Assembly: GCA_022570795.1 (NCBI GenBank)
Contig: JAKUDP010000003.1
Span: forward strand, 930,001 to 994,000
From: Sphaerulina vaccinii
Taxonomy: Eukaryota > Ascomycota > Dothideomycetes > Mycosphaerellales > Mycosphaerellaceae
Direction: 5' to 3'
Length of the DNA stretch: 64,000 nucleotides
The position numbers were made by a program, and so were the translations under genes. The notes under the pieces were generated by a model. It ran no database searches, had not been told where the DNA came from, and saw only the letters and a program-made list of their open reading frames with translations. The stretch's first letter is position 1, and every line of letters begins with the position of its first letter. Of this stretch, positions 31,804 to 43,663 are shown one piece after another.

Positions 31804-33126
31804 CTACCAAGCCAACTGCTCCTGCTTCTCAGGTGAACATGCCAAGCCCGAGCAGAAATCGATATCTTCTTGCGCAATGACCGAGTTGGCGGCATCTGGA
31901 AGTGACTGTCTGGCCGGCCAGATCTCTTCTCGAACTTGCTGTTCGCGAGCGTGATGAGCGACGACAGTTTCACGTATGGACGCTTGGAAGTAGAGAGGTC
32001 CCTTCTCCATCTTGGGATGCATCTCGCCATTGATGAAAACACCAGCGTTGAGGTTCTTCTGAGCCTGATTGCACAGATCCTTGTCTTCTGACATGATGCG
32101 CTTGTAGATGTCGCTCACCAGAGTGAAGTCTTCGTCGGATGAATTCTTGTTGCGGAAGACTTGGTATTGCATTGATGCCTTAGAAGCGCTGCTAGGTACG
32201 AATCGTTGAATCATGAAGAAGTGTGGTCTGCGTATTGTCAGTATCGCACGAAAGAACGAATATCGAATTTGATTTGCTTACGAAATGTTTGTCGAGACAT
32301 TCGGAAAGTAGTAACTTGCAGCGACCACAAGCCCAGCTTTCCTTTGCTCCTCTGTGGTGGCTGCATCATGGATGATCTGCCCCTTGGTTGTCTTCACGGA
32401 GTATGAAGCCAGATCTGCCAGTGCGCCAATGTCGGGATGAGTTGTTGGGCAATGATAACATTCGTTATAGTTGTCAGCCAGGATCTTCCAGTTGTAGTCG
32501 CCTTCCATCTCCCAGAAGTGATCAAAGACATAGTCTTCGAAGTTGAACTGCTTGTAACGTTCCTGCTTATCAACACCCTCAAAGTCATCTTCCCATGCTA
32601 TTTCTGGAACCTCTTTGGCATCGAGATTGATCCAGACGAAGCCAGTTGTGTCAATGTGCACGTGTATAGGAAGAAGACCGTTGTTCTCCTTCTTGAAACC
32701 ATCTAAGTCTTGGTAGCCTGGTGCCTTTGCCAGCTTGCCGTTGAGTCCGTATGACCAGCCATGGTACTTGCATGAGAAGATTCTCGCTGTGCCTGAGTCT
32801 TTGGTCACAACTGGGAAAGCACGATGTCGGCAGACGTTGTGGAATCCATTGATGTTGCCCTGGCGATCCTTGACGAGGATGATGTTGAAGCCAGCGATGG
32901 GGAATCTGAGGAAGTCGCCTGCCGCCACAAATCGATTCTTATGTGTGAGCAGCTGCCATTTGCGAGAGAAGATTGCACGTCTCTCAAGCTCATACATCTC
33001 CTTCGACTGATACCAGCTCGCTGGCAGAGCCCGGGTAGCATCCTTCTTCTCCTCCTCAGGTGTTGGTTTGGCACCAAAGCCAAAGTAGCCAAGGAAGCCA
33101 GAGGCTACGGAGTCTGTTCTTGGCAT
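31804..33126 (-). CDS. Rieske-type ring-hydroxylating/choline or glycine betaine monooxygenase-like
   Basis: Two exons (33126-32282 and 32227-31804) encode 422 residues. The Rieske [2Fe-2S] ligands are C99, H101, C119 and H122 (NVCRHRAFPVV, FSCKYHGWSYG). The catalytic non-haem iron site is marked by DNYNECYHCPTTHPDI (H225, H230), with a later Asp expected as third ligand. The closest families are plant choline monooxygenase and bacterial glycine betaine monooxygenase alpha subunit (GbcA). The neighbour at 34322 is a dimethylglycine oxidase-like protein, which favours glycine betaine demethylation to dimethylglycine, but choline oxidation cannot be excluded. No reductase partner gene is seen nearby. 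The C-terminus (QEQLAW) has no peroxisomal signal. Confidence 0.88.
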
Positions 33127-34321
33127 AGCGATATATATGTCGAAGTATAACGGATTAGACTCGATGTTGCAACTAATGTGTTGTGAAGTAGACAGCCACA
33201 GTACATCTCACTCACACTGGCATATATGGTGATCAGTATGACCATCCCTTGTCCTTGACGAAGTGCTACCAAACCCCATGGGGGATGTCTGTCCCATTGC
33301 CAACGGGATCATAACATCCGTTTTCAGTTAGTCAATACTGAAACCATAAGTCTTGCCAGGCCACCCGATATGGTTGCACTCATCTGCAGTATTCGGGCCA
33401 ATTACATCAATGTGATCTATCTTGGGCTCACACCGCACCAGATGAATTGAAGTCGCTATCGCTCTTGTCGATAACGGTCGCCTTAGATCGTGCAATAATG
33501 CGAGCTGACAACGTTGCTATCAAGATCCTGCTACGAGACTATCTCTCCTGGCCGCGTTGCTCGACGGGAAGCCTGGAGAGCCCTGCCATGATTGCGGCAG
33601 AATAGCGTGCCAGGCGGTCGCGCGATATTGCTTTGGTACGCAAGCATATCACATCGTGATCTTGGATCCATGGCTACGGGTAGTCTTCAAGACAATTGCG
33701 GGCAGGGTTCACTGTGGGTTGGCTACACGCACTTCGTCTGGGCAAGAGTGGCTTGCTTGGAGGTCATGCTGGACTCATTAGCGACTGGTCCAAGTCGCAC
33801 GTGGGTAGGACGCGTCGGGTCCAGACGCGCACACTCACGATGGTTCGTATGATGGACAACGGATCGTGGTATCCATATCTGGAGGACGAATCCAGAGGTG
33901 GCAGCTCGTGAAGACGTCGGCTGGATAGAAGCCTAGGAGATGGATCGTGCCGAACCACGGATTTGACTGTGCCGCAGATAAGGTTGCTCTTCTGGATACC
34001 AGCACCACTTTGGGAAGAAGCAACTGTCGATTGTGTTATGCAGGGCGTCTCAGGACCTCAGCTCACTGCCGATTGTTCAGATCGGCGAGACCTGACGTTC
34101 GCTTGACGGCATGCGGCAGATGAGCAGAGCGGATCTACTCGGCTCGATAGCCGCGATATGAGTTGGATGGAGCAAGTTCTGCTAGTTACGGCTTCAGCGA
34201 GCACATTGTTGTCGAACATGCTCATTACCATCTATCGCCAGTAGTTCAATGCCCCAAATGGCCGCCATGCTTCATGAGATTCGTATGCACGAGTTCTCGT
34301 CGCTGTAACCTTACCTATCAA
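33127..34321. other. Intergenic between the two demethylation genes
   Basis: 1.2 kb containing the Rieske gene promoter and the 3' flank of the flavoprotein gene. No gene, repeat or RNA is seen. Confidence 0.5.
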
Positions 34322-36955
34322 TCATAGCTTTGCCCTGGCTGTCATTTGCGCTCCAGCCCACGGACTTTGTCTACCACTACCTGTGCTCTGCGAACGAGCC
34401 TTGATGGCAAGTTTTAAGAGCGGATCTGCAGCAACAGTAGCCGAGATGCGCTTGCTGAAGTACTCGACCTCAACAATGTCGCCGTCTCTGACGCTGCTTG
34501 GAAGCCATGCGTATGCAATGGGCTTTCCGATACTATAGCCAAAGGCAGCACTGCTGACATAGCCGCGTGCTTGACCTGAAACAAATACTGGCTCCTTACC
34601 CAGCACCACAGAGCGGCCGTCGTTGATGACAAGCGATCGAAGTCTTCGAGAAGGGCGATATCTGCCTCTGAGAGCGCCATGGCCAACATAGCCTGACTTG
34701 CGCGCGTCGATGGTTGCTGCCACTCCAGCCTCGTACGGATCGTGTTCCGTTGTCATGTCTGATCCCCAGTCTCGATATCCTGCTTCCATGCGCAGAGAAT
34801 TGAGCGCGATACGTCCTGCTGCAATTACTCCCTGAGGCTGGCCGGCCTTGAACAGAATATCCCAAAGTCGCTGTCCATTCTCTGCACTGGTGACAAGTTC
34901 CCATCCCAGTTCACCAACGTGAGTAAGGCGAATCGCTCGGACAGGAATGCCATTGATGTGCACTTTCTTGACTTCGTGATACTTGAAGCCACTCTCGCTG
35001 AAGTCGTCCTTACTAACAGAAGTGACTAGATCGCGCGCACGAGGTCCCCAGACTCCTATACAGCAGGTGCCGCCCGTGACATCTCGGACCTGAACCCATC
35101 TGCTCAGATTTGATGAGTGCTGACTCTGCTTGCGTGCTTCGCGGCTGAGGTAGTCAAAATGTGTATGGCTGGTGACACCAACTTGAAACAGGTTCTCCTC
35201 GAGTCGGGAAGCAATGATGTCGCTGCGAATTGTGCCTTGATCGTTGAGAAGCATAGCGTACGTGACAGAGCCAGGCTTCTTGGACATGTCGCCTGTGCTC
35301 AGCCGCTGCAGGAGCTCAACCGCACCAGGTCCGGAAACCTCGAGGCGGTGCAGAGGGGTCATATCAAACATCGCAACAGCCGTCCTTGTCTTCCACGCTT
35401 CTGCAGCTGCAATTGGCGAGTAGTGCTTGTTTGACCAACCGTCACGATCAATGGGTCGCCACCGAGCAGGTAGCTGGTCGACAAGCGCGGCATTTGCGTC
35501 GTACCAAGAAGGACGTTCCCATCCTCGTTGCTCGAGGAAATATGCTCCAAGCTCTTTCTGACGTGCAAAGAAAGGAGTAACTCGCAGGTTTCGTGGCGAC
35601 TCTTTCGGATCAGAAGGGTGTAGGATGTCATACACCTCAACGAAGTTCTGCATAGAGGTCTCCTTGACGTAGTCTGGCGCTGTTTGTACATCTTCGAAAC
35701 GGGACATCTCGCACTCTGACATGTCGATATCAGACTTCCCCGTAGTGAGCGTCTGCACGAGAGCACGAGCCACGCCAGCGGAGTGTGTGACCCATACTGC
35801 TTCCGCCACCCAGAAGCCATGTAATGTCGGATGCTGTCCGAAGACAGGACCTCCATCAGGCGTGAATGAGAAGATGCCATTGAAGCCGTCCTCGATCTGG
35901 CCTTCGCGCATGGCTGGCAGCAGCTCTTGGGACTCCTGCCACGCTGGTGCGAAGTCTTCGGGCGTGAAATTGAGGCGGGATGGCATGTTTTTCTCGTTCA
36001 CCTGCCTGGGTGTAACTCCGAGTGATGCCGCCACCACTGGCATTGGTTTATGGCCGTAATAGCCGATGCCGTATTGATCCCCATGCTCGCGGTAGTAAAG
36101 ATCGTGATCCTGGTGGCGAAGGATTGGAAGCGAAGCCCAATTTGGCGGATTGTTGCGTTTCTTCAGAGATGGCAAGGGAGTCGTTTTTGCGTACTGGTGG
36201 GCCAGAGGTAGCAAAGGTATGGGCAGGTCCACCATCGCACCAATCTCGACACCCCAGAAGCCGGCGCAGGACACGATGATATCGGCAGGAACAACACCTC
36301 GCGTGGTTTCAACGCCAGTGACACGCCCGTCCTTGCGCTCTATGCCTGTGACTGGTGTCAAGTCCAGATAACGGACTCCTGCCTCTCTTGTCCGCTCGAT
36401 CAAGAGCTGTACAGCGCGTGCGGCTAAAGCGAGTCCATCACTTGGAATCCACAGCCCACCAAGTACCTTGCCTTTGTCGAGCAGCGGATATCTCTTCAGA
36501 CATTCTTCAGGACTGATCAGATGCGCCTCGATACCCCAGGACGCTGCTAAGCCATGCTTGCGCTTGAGTTCTTCTAAGCGTGCTGGGATTGTTGCCACCT
36601 CCAGACCACCTACTTGGTTGAAACAGCTCTGGCCATCTTTCTCGATAGATGAGAGCTTGTCTCTGGTGTACTTCGCAAGATGTGTCATGGTCTTTGAAGA
36701 GTTGGTCTGAAAGACCAGACCTGGGGCATGTGAAGTAGAACCACCCGGCATACCCAGTGGTCCTTGTTCGACGACTGTGACATCGTTCCAGCCTGCAGAA
36801 ACCAGCTCATCTGCAACATTGGCGCCAACGATGCCAGCACCTATGATCACAACGCGTCTCGATTGTGTCTTCCTGGCAGGATTGCTCGAGGCGGACATGT
36901 CTGCGAGTGCTTGCAGCGGGTAGTCGTATAGTGGTCCAAACATAGATCGTCTCAC
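34322..36955 (-). CDS. Dimethylglycine oxidase/dehydrogenase-like flavoprotein, peroxisomal
   Basis: Intronless, 877 residues. The N-terminal half is a DAO-type FAD oxidoreductase with VVIIGAGIVGANVADEL (GxGxxG, about 36-46). GGSTSHAPGLV places H76 where this family binds FAD covalently. The C-terminal half is the folate-binding GCV_T/aminomethyltransferase domain (SGPGAVELLQRLSTGD, HVGELGWELVTSAE, LRMEAGYRDWGSDM). The fusion is that of dimethylglycine oxidase/dehydrogenase and sarcosine dehydrogenase, which remove an N-methyl group and pass the C1 unit to tetrahydrofolate. The protein ends RAKL, giving the PTS1 signal AKL and suggesting peroxisomal import, apt for an H2O2-forming oxidase. 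A second ATG, at residue 20, may be the true start. It probably works with the Rieske enzyme downstream on the same strand. Confidence 0.92.
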   Translation of the reverse strand: MRRSMFGPLYDYPLQALADMSASSNPARKTQSRRVVIIGAGIVGANVADELVSAGWNDVTVVEQGPLGMPGGSTSHAPGLVFQTNSSKTMTHLAKYTRDKLSSIEKDGQSCFNQVGGLEVATIPARLEELKRKHGLAASWGIEAHLISPEECLKRYPLLDKGKVLGGLWIPSDGLALAARAVQLLIERTREAGVRYLDLTPVTGIERKDGRVTGVETTRGVVPADIIVSCAGFWGVEIGAMVDLPIPLLPLAHQYAKTTPLPSLKKRNNPPNWASLPILRHQDHDLYYREHGDQYGIGYYGHKPMPVVAASLGVTPRQVNEKNMPSRLNFTPEDFAPAWQESQELLPAMREGQIEDGFNGIFSFTPDGGPVFGQHPTLHGFWVAEAVWVTHSAGVARALVQTLTTGKSDIDMSECEMSRFEDVQTAPDYVKETSMQNFVEVYDILHPSDPKESPRNLRVTPFFARQKELGAYFLEQRGWERPSWYDANAALVDQLPARWRPIDRDGWSNKHYSPIAAAEAWKTRTAVAMFDMTPLHRLEVSGPGAVELLQRLSTGDMSKKPGSVTYAMLLNDQGTIRSDIIASRLEENLFQVGVTSHTHFDYLSREARKQSQHSSNLSRWVQVRDVTGGTCCIGVWGPRARDLVTSVSKDDFSESGFKYHEVKKVHINGIPVRAIRLTHVGELGWELVTSAENGQRLWDILFKAGQPQGVIAAGRIALNSLRMEAGYRDWGSDMTTEHDPYEAGVAATIDARKSGYVGHGALRGRYRPSRRLRSLVINDGRSVVLGKEPVFVSGQARGYVSSAAFGYSIGKPIAYAWLPSSVRDGDIVEVEYFSKRISATVAADPLLKLAIKARSQSTGSGRQSPWAGAQMTARAKL

Positions 36956-39031
36956 GAAGAGGTATGCCTCCGTGATGTCTTCGCTGGATGAATAGTGATG
37001 TTCGAACGCTCCAGACAGGACTGTTACGATGAATGTACTTCAGATGAGTGTAGTAGGCTTGTGGCAAGGATACAATGCTTGCGGTAGATATAATTTGCTA
37101 AAATCAGTATGCTCAGGTGCAGGCAGTACACGCTTGGGTACAAACAAAGCAGTACCTATACTTACCTATACTCTCTTCTTCATTGGCATACCTACCTTAG
37201 TCGTAAGACGCGTATCGCGTTCTAGCGGGGTCAGGTCATCCGCATTCGAAGGGTCAGGATACTGCTGCGGCGGAGGTACAGAGCTTTGGATAGCTTTTCC
37301 AATTTCGGTCTCTGAGACCCTTCTCGACTGGTGGCGGCCCACGATGCTGGTGTCTTTGGTAGCGACGCTTGATAACGATTGCAAGCGGCCAGTCCTACAC
37401 GGGAGTCGTTGTTGAAACGATAGGGAAGTGGATAATTATGATGATGTTGTCCTGGAGAGAGGGTGGAGGAAACGCGGCGCGGTCAAAATAGAGCTGGAGA
37501 CGCTGAGGCAGTAACTGGTCAGTGCTTCGCTCCTTCCTTTCTTTACACTTTACACTTTGGCTTCTACCACTTTAATCTCATGTTGTCGCGGCATTGATCT
37601 TCTTCTACAGAGATCAGAGAATGTCACGTACGATGATGACAATTCAGAAAAGGATTACGCTCAGGGTTTCGGCCAACGCAGCATGAAGCAGATCATCAAA
37701 AGTCGTACGCTCTACAGGATGTCAAATTGATCGGAAGGGGACGAACATGAACATGAAAGTCAATGCTTCAGCGCATCGACATTCGCACAGGCGGACGAGA
37801 TGCTCTCGCAGAATGTGACGTGTCTGGAGAACCTCTAGAGTGCGGGTCGTTTGAAGTCGAGCCATCGTGTCTCTTTAAGTCGAGTGGATATGTTACTTTC
37901 AATGAGCAGTCAGCTTTCAGCATACAGTCGGCCTTGGTGAAACCAATAATGCTGCTGGAGCTGCAGGCTACGACATCCCATGACATGCAGAGGCAGTGCA
38001 GTATGCGTGTCAGGCATGGACCGGTGCCAATGATAGAGCCATCAGCTCCACGCACAGCACGAGAGCAAGGCTGGGTATCGAAGTGTCCTTGTGTAGCGAG
38101 CTTCCAGGCATCGGATGAATTGGCAACCACTCAGCACAAGAGAACAAGAGTGGAAGAACATGGCGTTTTCAAAGCTTTCTCATTTGCATGTCCGCTAACT
38201 CCTCAGGCAGACTTGATCATAGCCAGCATAAGTTGCATTCCATCGCTCCATGCGATATAATAACGCCTGATGTCCATACCGCGATGCAATGCTCCTTAGT
38301 ATCAGAGTCCGTTGCAGCCCTCCAGCACCACTTCAGCACCAGTGGCCGTAAACATCCTCCTCTCGATTGAGTCGTGGTATATCGTAGTGCCGCTTTTCGT
38401 CCGCTGAGAGTAGTGTTGTCGTTGGGGCGGGTCGCTTAGATACCGATGCGAGTCTTGCGCCAGTGTCGTCGCTTGGCGTTGTAACTGTAGCATGTTAGTC
38501 CTCGATCTCGTCCATTCCATCAATTCTCCGCGATAGCATCCTCCGCTCTGTCCATATCATGTATCGGTGTGATCGTACCGGATGGTGTTGCCAGTTCGCA
38601 GGCGGATCCACTGAGGAATTGGGCGGTTCTGCTTCTGCGCCTTCGCAAGCTTTTGCTTCGTGCGGAATGTCTTGTGGGACTACAAGCAGGTTCGTTAGTA
38701 CTCCATGGGCTCCATCATTCCATCGTGGGCGGTACGTACAGGCATCTCGACGGTGTTGTGCCTGTTTTTTCGCTGGGTGATGTCGTCGGCTGCGTTTCGA
38801 GGTGGAGGTGGACTTCAGGTGCGAAATTGAAGAAGCTGGGCTTGGCACGTCGCTCCTTCCTTTCTCCGAGCCTGGCTCACGTGCCTTGTCGTTGCCCTGA
38901 GAACGACTATGACACAACTGCCAAAATAGTGCCGGTAGATCTCGCAGAAATATGATGGGCCAGCACGAGCACTACAATCCACATAACACACTTCAAGAAG
39001 CATACCGAACACACCAGATCATACCACAGCA
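36956..39031. other. Long intergenic stretch
   Basis: About 2.1 kb. A minus-strand frame at 37166-37384 has protein-like composition (KAIQSSVPPPQQYPDPSNAD) but no ATG and could be an exon or leader of an unresolved small gene. Frames at 37763-38260 and 38495-38955 are open on both strands but do not look like protein. A short CTTTACA duplication lies near 37540-37555. The end holds the leader of the Spo12-like gene. Confidence 0.45.
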
Positions 39032-39477
39032 ATGTCTCAATCACTCAACTCCGCACTTTCCGACCGCGACGTCAACACCCAAATCGCGTCCAATGCGCAG
39101 AACGATGCAGCTCCAGGCGTAGAGAACAGCAAGATGCAAGGAGAGCAGCACAAGGCGGTGTCGGGCTTGAGTGGGTAAGAATACCTAGAGAAATAATGCC
39201 ACGATTGAGTTGAATCTGATCGTTATACAGCAAGGCCAGTGGCACATACATTTCACCATCAGATGCGATCCTAAGCCCAGCCAGCCAAAAGCTCGCAGGC
39301 TTCAAGCAAAGACAGATCAACAAGCAGTGAGTATTCACTAGAATCCATGAATGGTCTAGAGTCCCTATACTGACATGGTCCAGAAACAACAAGAATGGTC
39401 CAACAGCTCGATCGCTGTTCTCCCGCACAGCCAGCACAGTCTCCCAGCTCGAGGAATCAGAAGACGTGAAGCAGTAG
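39032..39477 (+). CDS. Spo12-like small protein
   Basis: Three small exons (39032-39174, 39231-39326, 39384-39477) encode 110 residues, with all three codon splits in phase. The N-terminus (LNSALSDRDVNTQ) and the central block (GTYISPSDAILSPASQKLAG) resemble fungal Spo12-family proteins, whose short conserved motif contains SP sites phosphorylated in late mitosis; in budding yeast Spo12 acts in the FEAR pathway that releases Cdc14. The tail (ARSLFSRTASTVSQLEESED) is Ser-rich and acidic. The family call rests on motif resemblance only. None of the exons stands out as a long open frame, so the gene is easy to miss. Confidence 0.65.
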
Positions 39478-40202
39478 TCGATACGACATCTACTTGACTG
39501 TACGATAGTAACTGGAGAAGGCTGCGCTTGATTTTGCGATACCCATAACGAAACACAACTACCATGGCGTTTAAGAAAGGCATGGGATAGATTTTTCTTT
39601 TCACGACAATCAGATTGCGGACACTCTTTCGTTTCTCATAGGCTCAGACTGGATCAGGAGGGCGAAGTACCTGCAATGGTGGCGAACGATCAAGATACAA
39701 AAGGCTTGAGGCAAAGACCTCGCCAACACAGAACACTTTATTCTGCTTTTCATTGTTCACTTATCACTCTGCGTGGTTGCAGTACCTTAAGCTCACCAGC
39801 GCGAGATGTCATTCATAGACAGCAGATACTGCTGACCGAGACAGGCCGCCTGGGCAGCAGGAGCGATCATGGAACTTAGGGATGCTGATGGTCAAGGGAA
39901 AGGTGTTTATCGAAGGTTGTGCATCAAGTGGAGCCATTGAACCACAGCTTGTGGTCTGGAAGTTCAAGTCTCGTCCTGACTTCGGTACAATGCGTCCATT
40001 ATAAGCTGCCACATCTATCGCTAGGACAGCATCGATCTTTCCAGACCTCTCGCTTTGTGAGTCTCTTCCGAGCCGTACAAGAGCAGAGATCATGGTGAAC
40101 TTCTGCTTGCTCTAGACAGAAGTAAATCTTCGACAGGCTGTCCCTCGCATCTCCTCGTGCTGCTGGTGCTGGTTATGACTCTGCCACATAGCGCCTATAC
40201 TA
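39478..40202. other. Intergenic between convergent genes
   Basis: 3' flanks of the Spo12-like gene (+) and the chromatin gene (-). Frames here are short and unconvincing. Confidence 0.5.
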
Positions 40203-42285
40203 CTAGTCCTGGCCAGCATGATTACCATTAACGACAGCCGCCGCAGCCGGCGCGTGTGACTGAGCAAAGCCATTCTGATGAGACACTGCAGGTGTTGTAT
40301 AAGCAGGAAGCAGGACTTGAGGTGACTTCCTCGGCGATGTTGGAGTCAGAGTGTGGACCGCTGTAGATGGCAGAGGTGCTGCAGAAGCCACCTCCGTCTT
40401 GATGGCTTCAGACTTCGCCTCTCCATTGGTGGAGGCAGGCATGCTCCCAGCATTTGCGGGCTTCTCGTCGCACTTTGGAGCAAGGTCTTGCGCTTCGGGT
40501 CGTGGAGGACTGGTCGGTGGTGTATTCCGAGATCGATTATCATCAGGCTGAGAGACCTTGAGCTTGACGATCAAGCTCCGGGTGGAGTCGTCAATGCCTG
40601 AGTCTTCGTCCTCACTTGGCTCTGAGTCGACCTCCGGCGCATCAGGCATGTCGTCGTCGTTCTGATCTGAGTTCCACTCATCCCCGCTGACAGCATCATC
40701 TTCGTCACTCATGGCGTCAATGTCGTTATAGCCATCGATATGCTTTCGCTTGCGTGGATTGCTGTCGGCATAGTTGACATTCCTGCTTCCTCTCGAAGGT
40801 CTGCCACCAGAGCGCACAGGATCTGACTCGTCCGTACCAGCCCGTGCCGATCGCGCTTCTGTATCATCATCCGGTCCCAGGTCCTCAGAGTTCATGACAT
40901 TTGTGCTCAGCAGAGATTCGCCATAGTCTCCTTGTCGTGGCTGCTTGATCTGACGACCAGATGAGGAGAACTGCGGCCCAGCCTCGAAGGGCGTGCTTCT
41001 AGCAGACTGATTTCTTGTGGAGCGGCGATTTGAAGTGTTGTCCGAGTCGTCTCCTGCTTCGTCCTCGTCATAGGTATATCGCATGCGCTTTCCACGAGTA
41101 CGGCCTTCGTATATCCCAAATCCAGGCTCTGGGCGAGTAAAAGCCGCACGACGCTGTTGACGATAGATGCGACGATTCCTCTTCTCCTCGGTAGCCTCGA
41201 ACATAGGCACAGCGTTTGTGATCTTTATGGCCAATCTTCGCGCCTTCTGTGTTCCGTCCACCTTTTCGAGCTTCTCGGACAATGCTTTCGCCTCGTCAAT
41301 TGTGCCAGCTTGGCTGTACCAGTGCGCATTCTTGGTGTACCTGCTGCCTTCTCGGTATATCCTGAAACTTGTATCGTCCAGACCCTGCACCAAAAAGTAC
41401 CGTCTATTATCTCCATCTACACCCCATGGCTGTACCGATAGTGGTTGGTTCTCGTCGTCGTTGTGGCGCTGCTGCTTGTACTTGTCCTTGATGATGCCAG
41501 CGACTGCTTCGGAAGATCCAAGTGACCAGATGACCAGAGTTCGAAGGAAGTTGAGCTATTCAATTGTCAGTATTCTGGTCAAGCACTTCTTTGTAGCATT
41601 GAACATACCCTCTCGCTTGGAGACATGTTATTGAAGTCCTTGCCTCCGTGTAGCGGGTTCTGGCCAGCCCACTTGAGAGGCCACTCTTTCTTGTGCGAGA
41701 GCACTGCTTCCTCGATGGCGCGTCCATATGCGGTTCGCCTGTTCGCACGCGACCTCGTTAGCCATTGTATGTTCTTCAGCCCAGTCTTGCCATTGCCATC
41801 CCTTCTTTATAACATAACTTCGTTTTGTGAGACTTACTCGACCGGCTTCTTTCTGTTCAAGACCAATCCTAACAAAGCACAAAGCAAGTGCTGGATTTCA
41901 GGACTCGGCACACTGTCGACAACGCCTCGTTCGATATCCTGAGGTCCGAGTTGAGGGCATTTTCCAGGAAAGATCTCGGTAAAGCGTGATCGAAACATTA
42001 CGAGAAACTGTATGGAAATGTTAGCCGGCGCGATGTGGTTGAGAACGACGCGTCTGGAGCGCGCCATTTCGTGTCAAGAGCTCATAGACGTACTGCAATG
42101 TCTGGATTATCTGCCAGAACTTCTTCATGCGGTGGTGAAGGTGCTCGTTTCGGCCTGGGAGGCGATGCCTTTGGAGGAGGAGCGGCCAATTTCGTGGCCT
42201 TCTTCGCCTTCAGAAATATGGGCGCGAGCTTCTTGACCTCCTCTTCCGGTGCCTCTGACAGGCTGCTGTCCGAATCTGAGTCCAT
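40203..42285 (-). CDS. DDT/WHIM-type chromatin-associated protein
   Basis: Four exons (42285-42094, 42007-41838, 41738-41609, 41555-40203) encode 614 residues. The first third holds a DDT-like helical region (FRSRFTEIFPGKCP, HLLCALLGLVLNRKKPVE) and then WHIM-like motifs (SERLNFLRTLVIWSLGSSEA, and QPWGVDGDNRRYFLV with FRIYREG), which in ISWI-type remodelling subunits pack against the motor protein and linker DNA. A basic stretch (RRIYRQQRRA) and a nuclear-signal-like RKRKH follow. The C-terminal half is disordered and rich in Asp/Glu/Ser and then Pro/Ala. A nuclear role in chromatin remodelling is inferred. No bromodomain or PHD finger is visible, so the exact complex is unknown. Confidence 0.78.
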
Positions 42286-43663
42286 GGCGAGTGTTATCGT
42301 GTTGCGATGTTGAGGTTGGTTGGTGAGAGTCGAGAAGTCGAAGTACAGAAGCCGAGTTGAGAAGTAGCAAGGGAGAGCGTCACGATCGAACCGTTAAGGA
42401 GACTGCCGAGCCAATGACAGCGCGGCAGTGAGGCGGGAGGCAGCGAGGGAATATGGATACTGTTTGGCTATTCGAGTAACTATGTAGATACCGTGTCGTG
42501 GACATGTAGGCTCGCAGAAGTGTTCTCATCGCGATCGATGGATGCCTCGTGGCTCTGGATCGAATCTGCGAGGTCTGGTGGTGCGCAAGCATGTGGAATG
42601 CAAGCAAGTGGCCAAGATTCTCCCTCGAGAATATCTTTCAGGCCCGCAAGAGCCTCTGAAAGCGATCAATGAGTGCTTCTGGCTCTGCTATAATTGATAG
42701 AAGCCATGCATCGGCATATCGTCATTCTGGACGTGTTTGTCGTGCTGTGCAAGATGCTCGACGCGTCTGTACGTGTCTTTTGACCTGTTCGGGGCCCGTG
42801 GATGACTCTCGTCCACTCACATATTTCCCAGCATTCGAAAACTGGTCATATGAAGGCCATGAGCAACAAACCAGCTTGTGAAGCCTTCGGCCACAGTCCT
42901 GCCAATCACGCAAGTATGCTATGCTGAGCATTCTCAAGTAGCGTGTTCAGGCTCGCTTTCCTCGTCAATCAAAGATCAAGCGGTAGTCGCTATCGTAGCA
43001 CTACGACGCCGGGAAACTTGCTAGATCTCGCTGAGGCAGCGAGTACCACTCAGTCTTGACAGTCTGGTGGCGCACACGCACTTCACGATCGTCTCAGCGT
43101 TGGATATCATCATCTGGACGTGGTGATCTTGCCATTCGCGATGAGTGGTGGCAGTTCTTGATAGATGGAGGCCATTCTCAAGTGGCAACTCTCTGAAGCC
43201 GGTCCTGAACTTTGCGCTTGCCTCTCGCAATGCAGTCTTTTCTCAACCTATACCACGATGAAGTCAACCACACCACAACATCACAACTTCGCAGGAAATA
43301 CAGATACCATTCTAGGCATGCTCTATGATGCCTTTCTGATCGTCCTATCCGGATAACACTTCCAGATGCGACATGGCGAGCAGGCTGCTGACAGACATGT
43401 CGATATGGGAATCAAAAGTTTCGCGTCAGCCATCTTCAGCACTTCGGTTTATTCTGCAAAGTATCAGGTGGTGTTGCGGTGCCGATTGTCGCGCATGAAG
43501 GTTGGAATGTGAGTTGTGTGATGGAGGACGAAGTTGTGGAGGGCAGTCGCATTACATAAGCGCCAAGTCGCACCTTCGTCTCTCCACTTGGAATTCTCGA
43601 AAGACTTCACAGCCCGACTTCTGCTTTGACACACCCAGCGACAAGACAAGCACAACTGGAATC
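42286..43663. other. Divergent intergenic region
   Basis: 1.4 kb between the chromatin gene (-) and the ribosomal protein gene (+), so it should hold both promoters. The last 100 bases are pyrimidine-rich, as is usual upstream of fungal ribosomal protein genes. No gene is recognised. Confidence 0.5.

Noticed and set aside
37763..38260. 165-codon frame (+) with an open frame of 120 codons opposite
   Set aside because: Open on both strands with no domain, membrane segment or consistent composition; likely chance.
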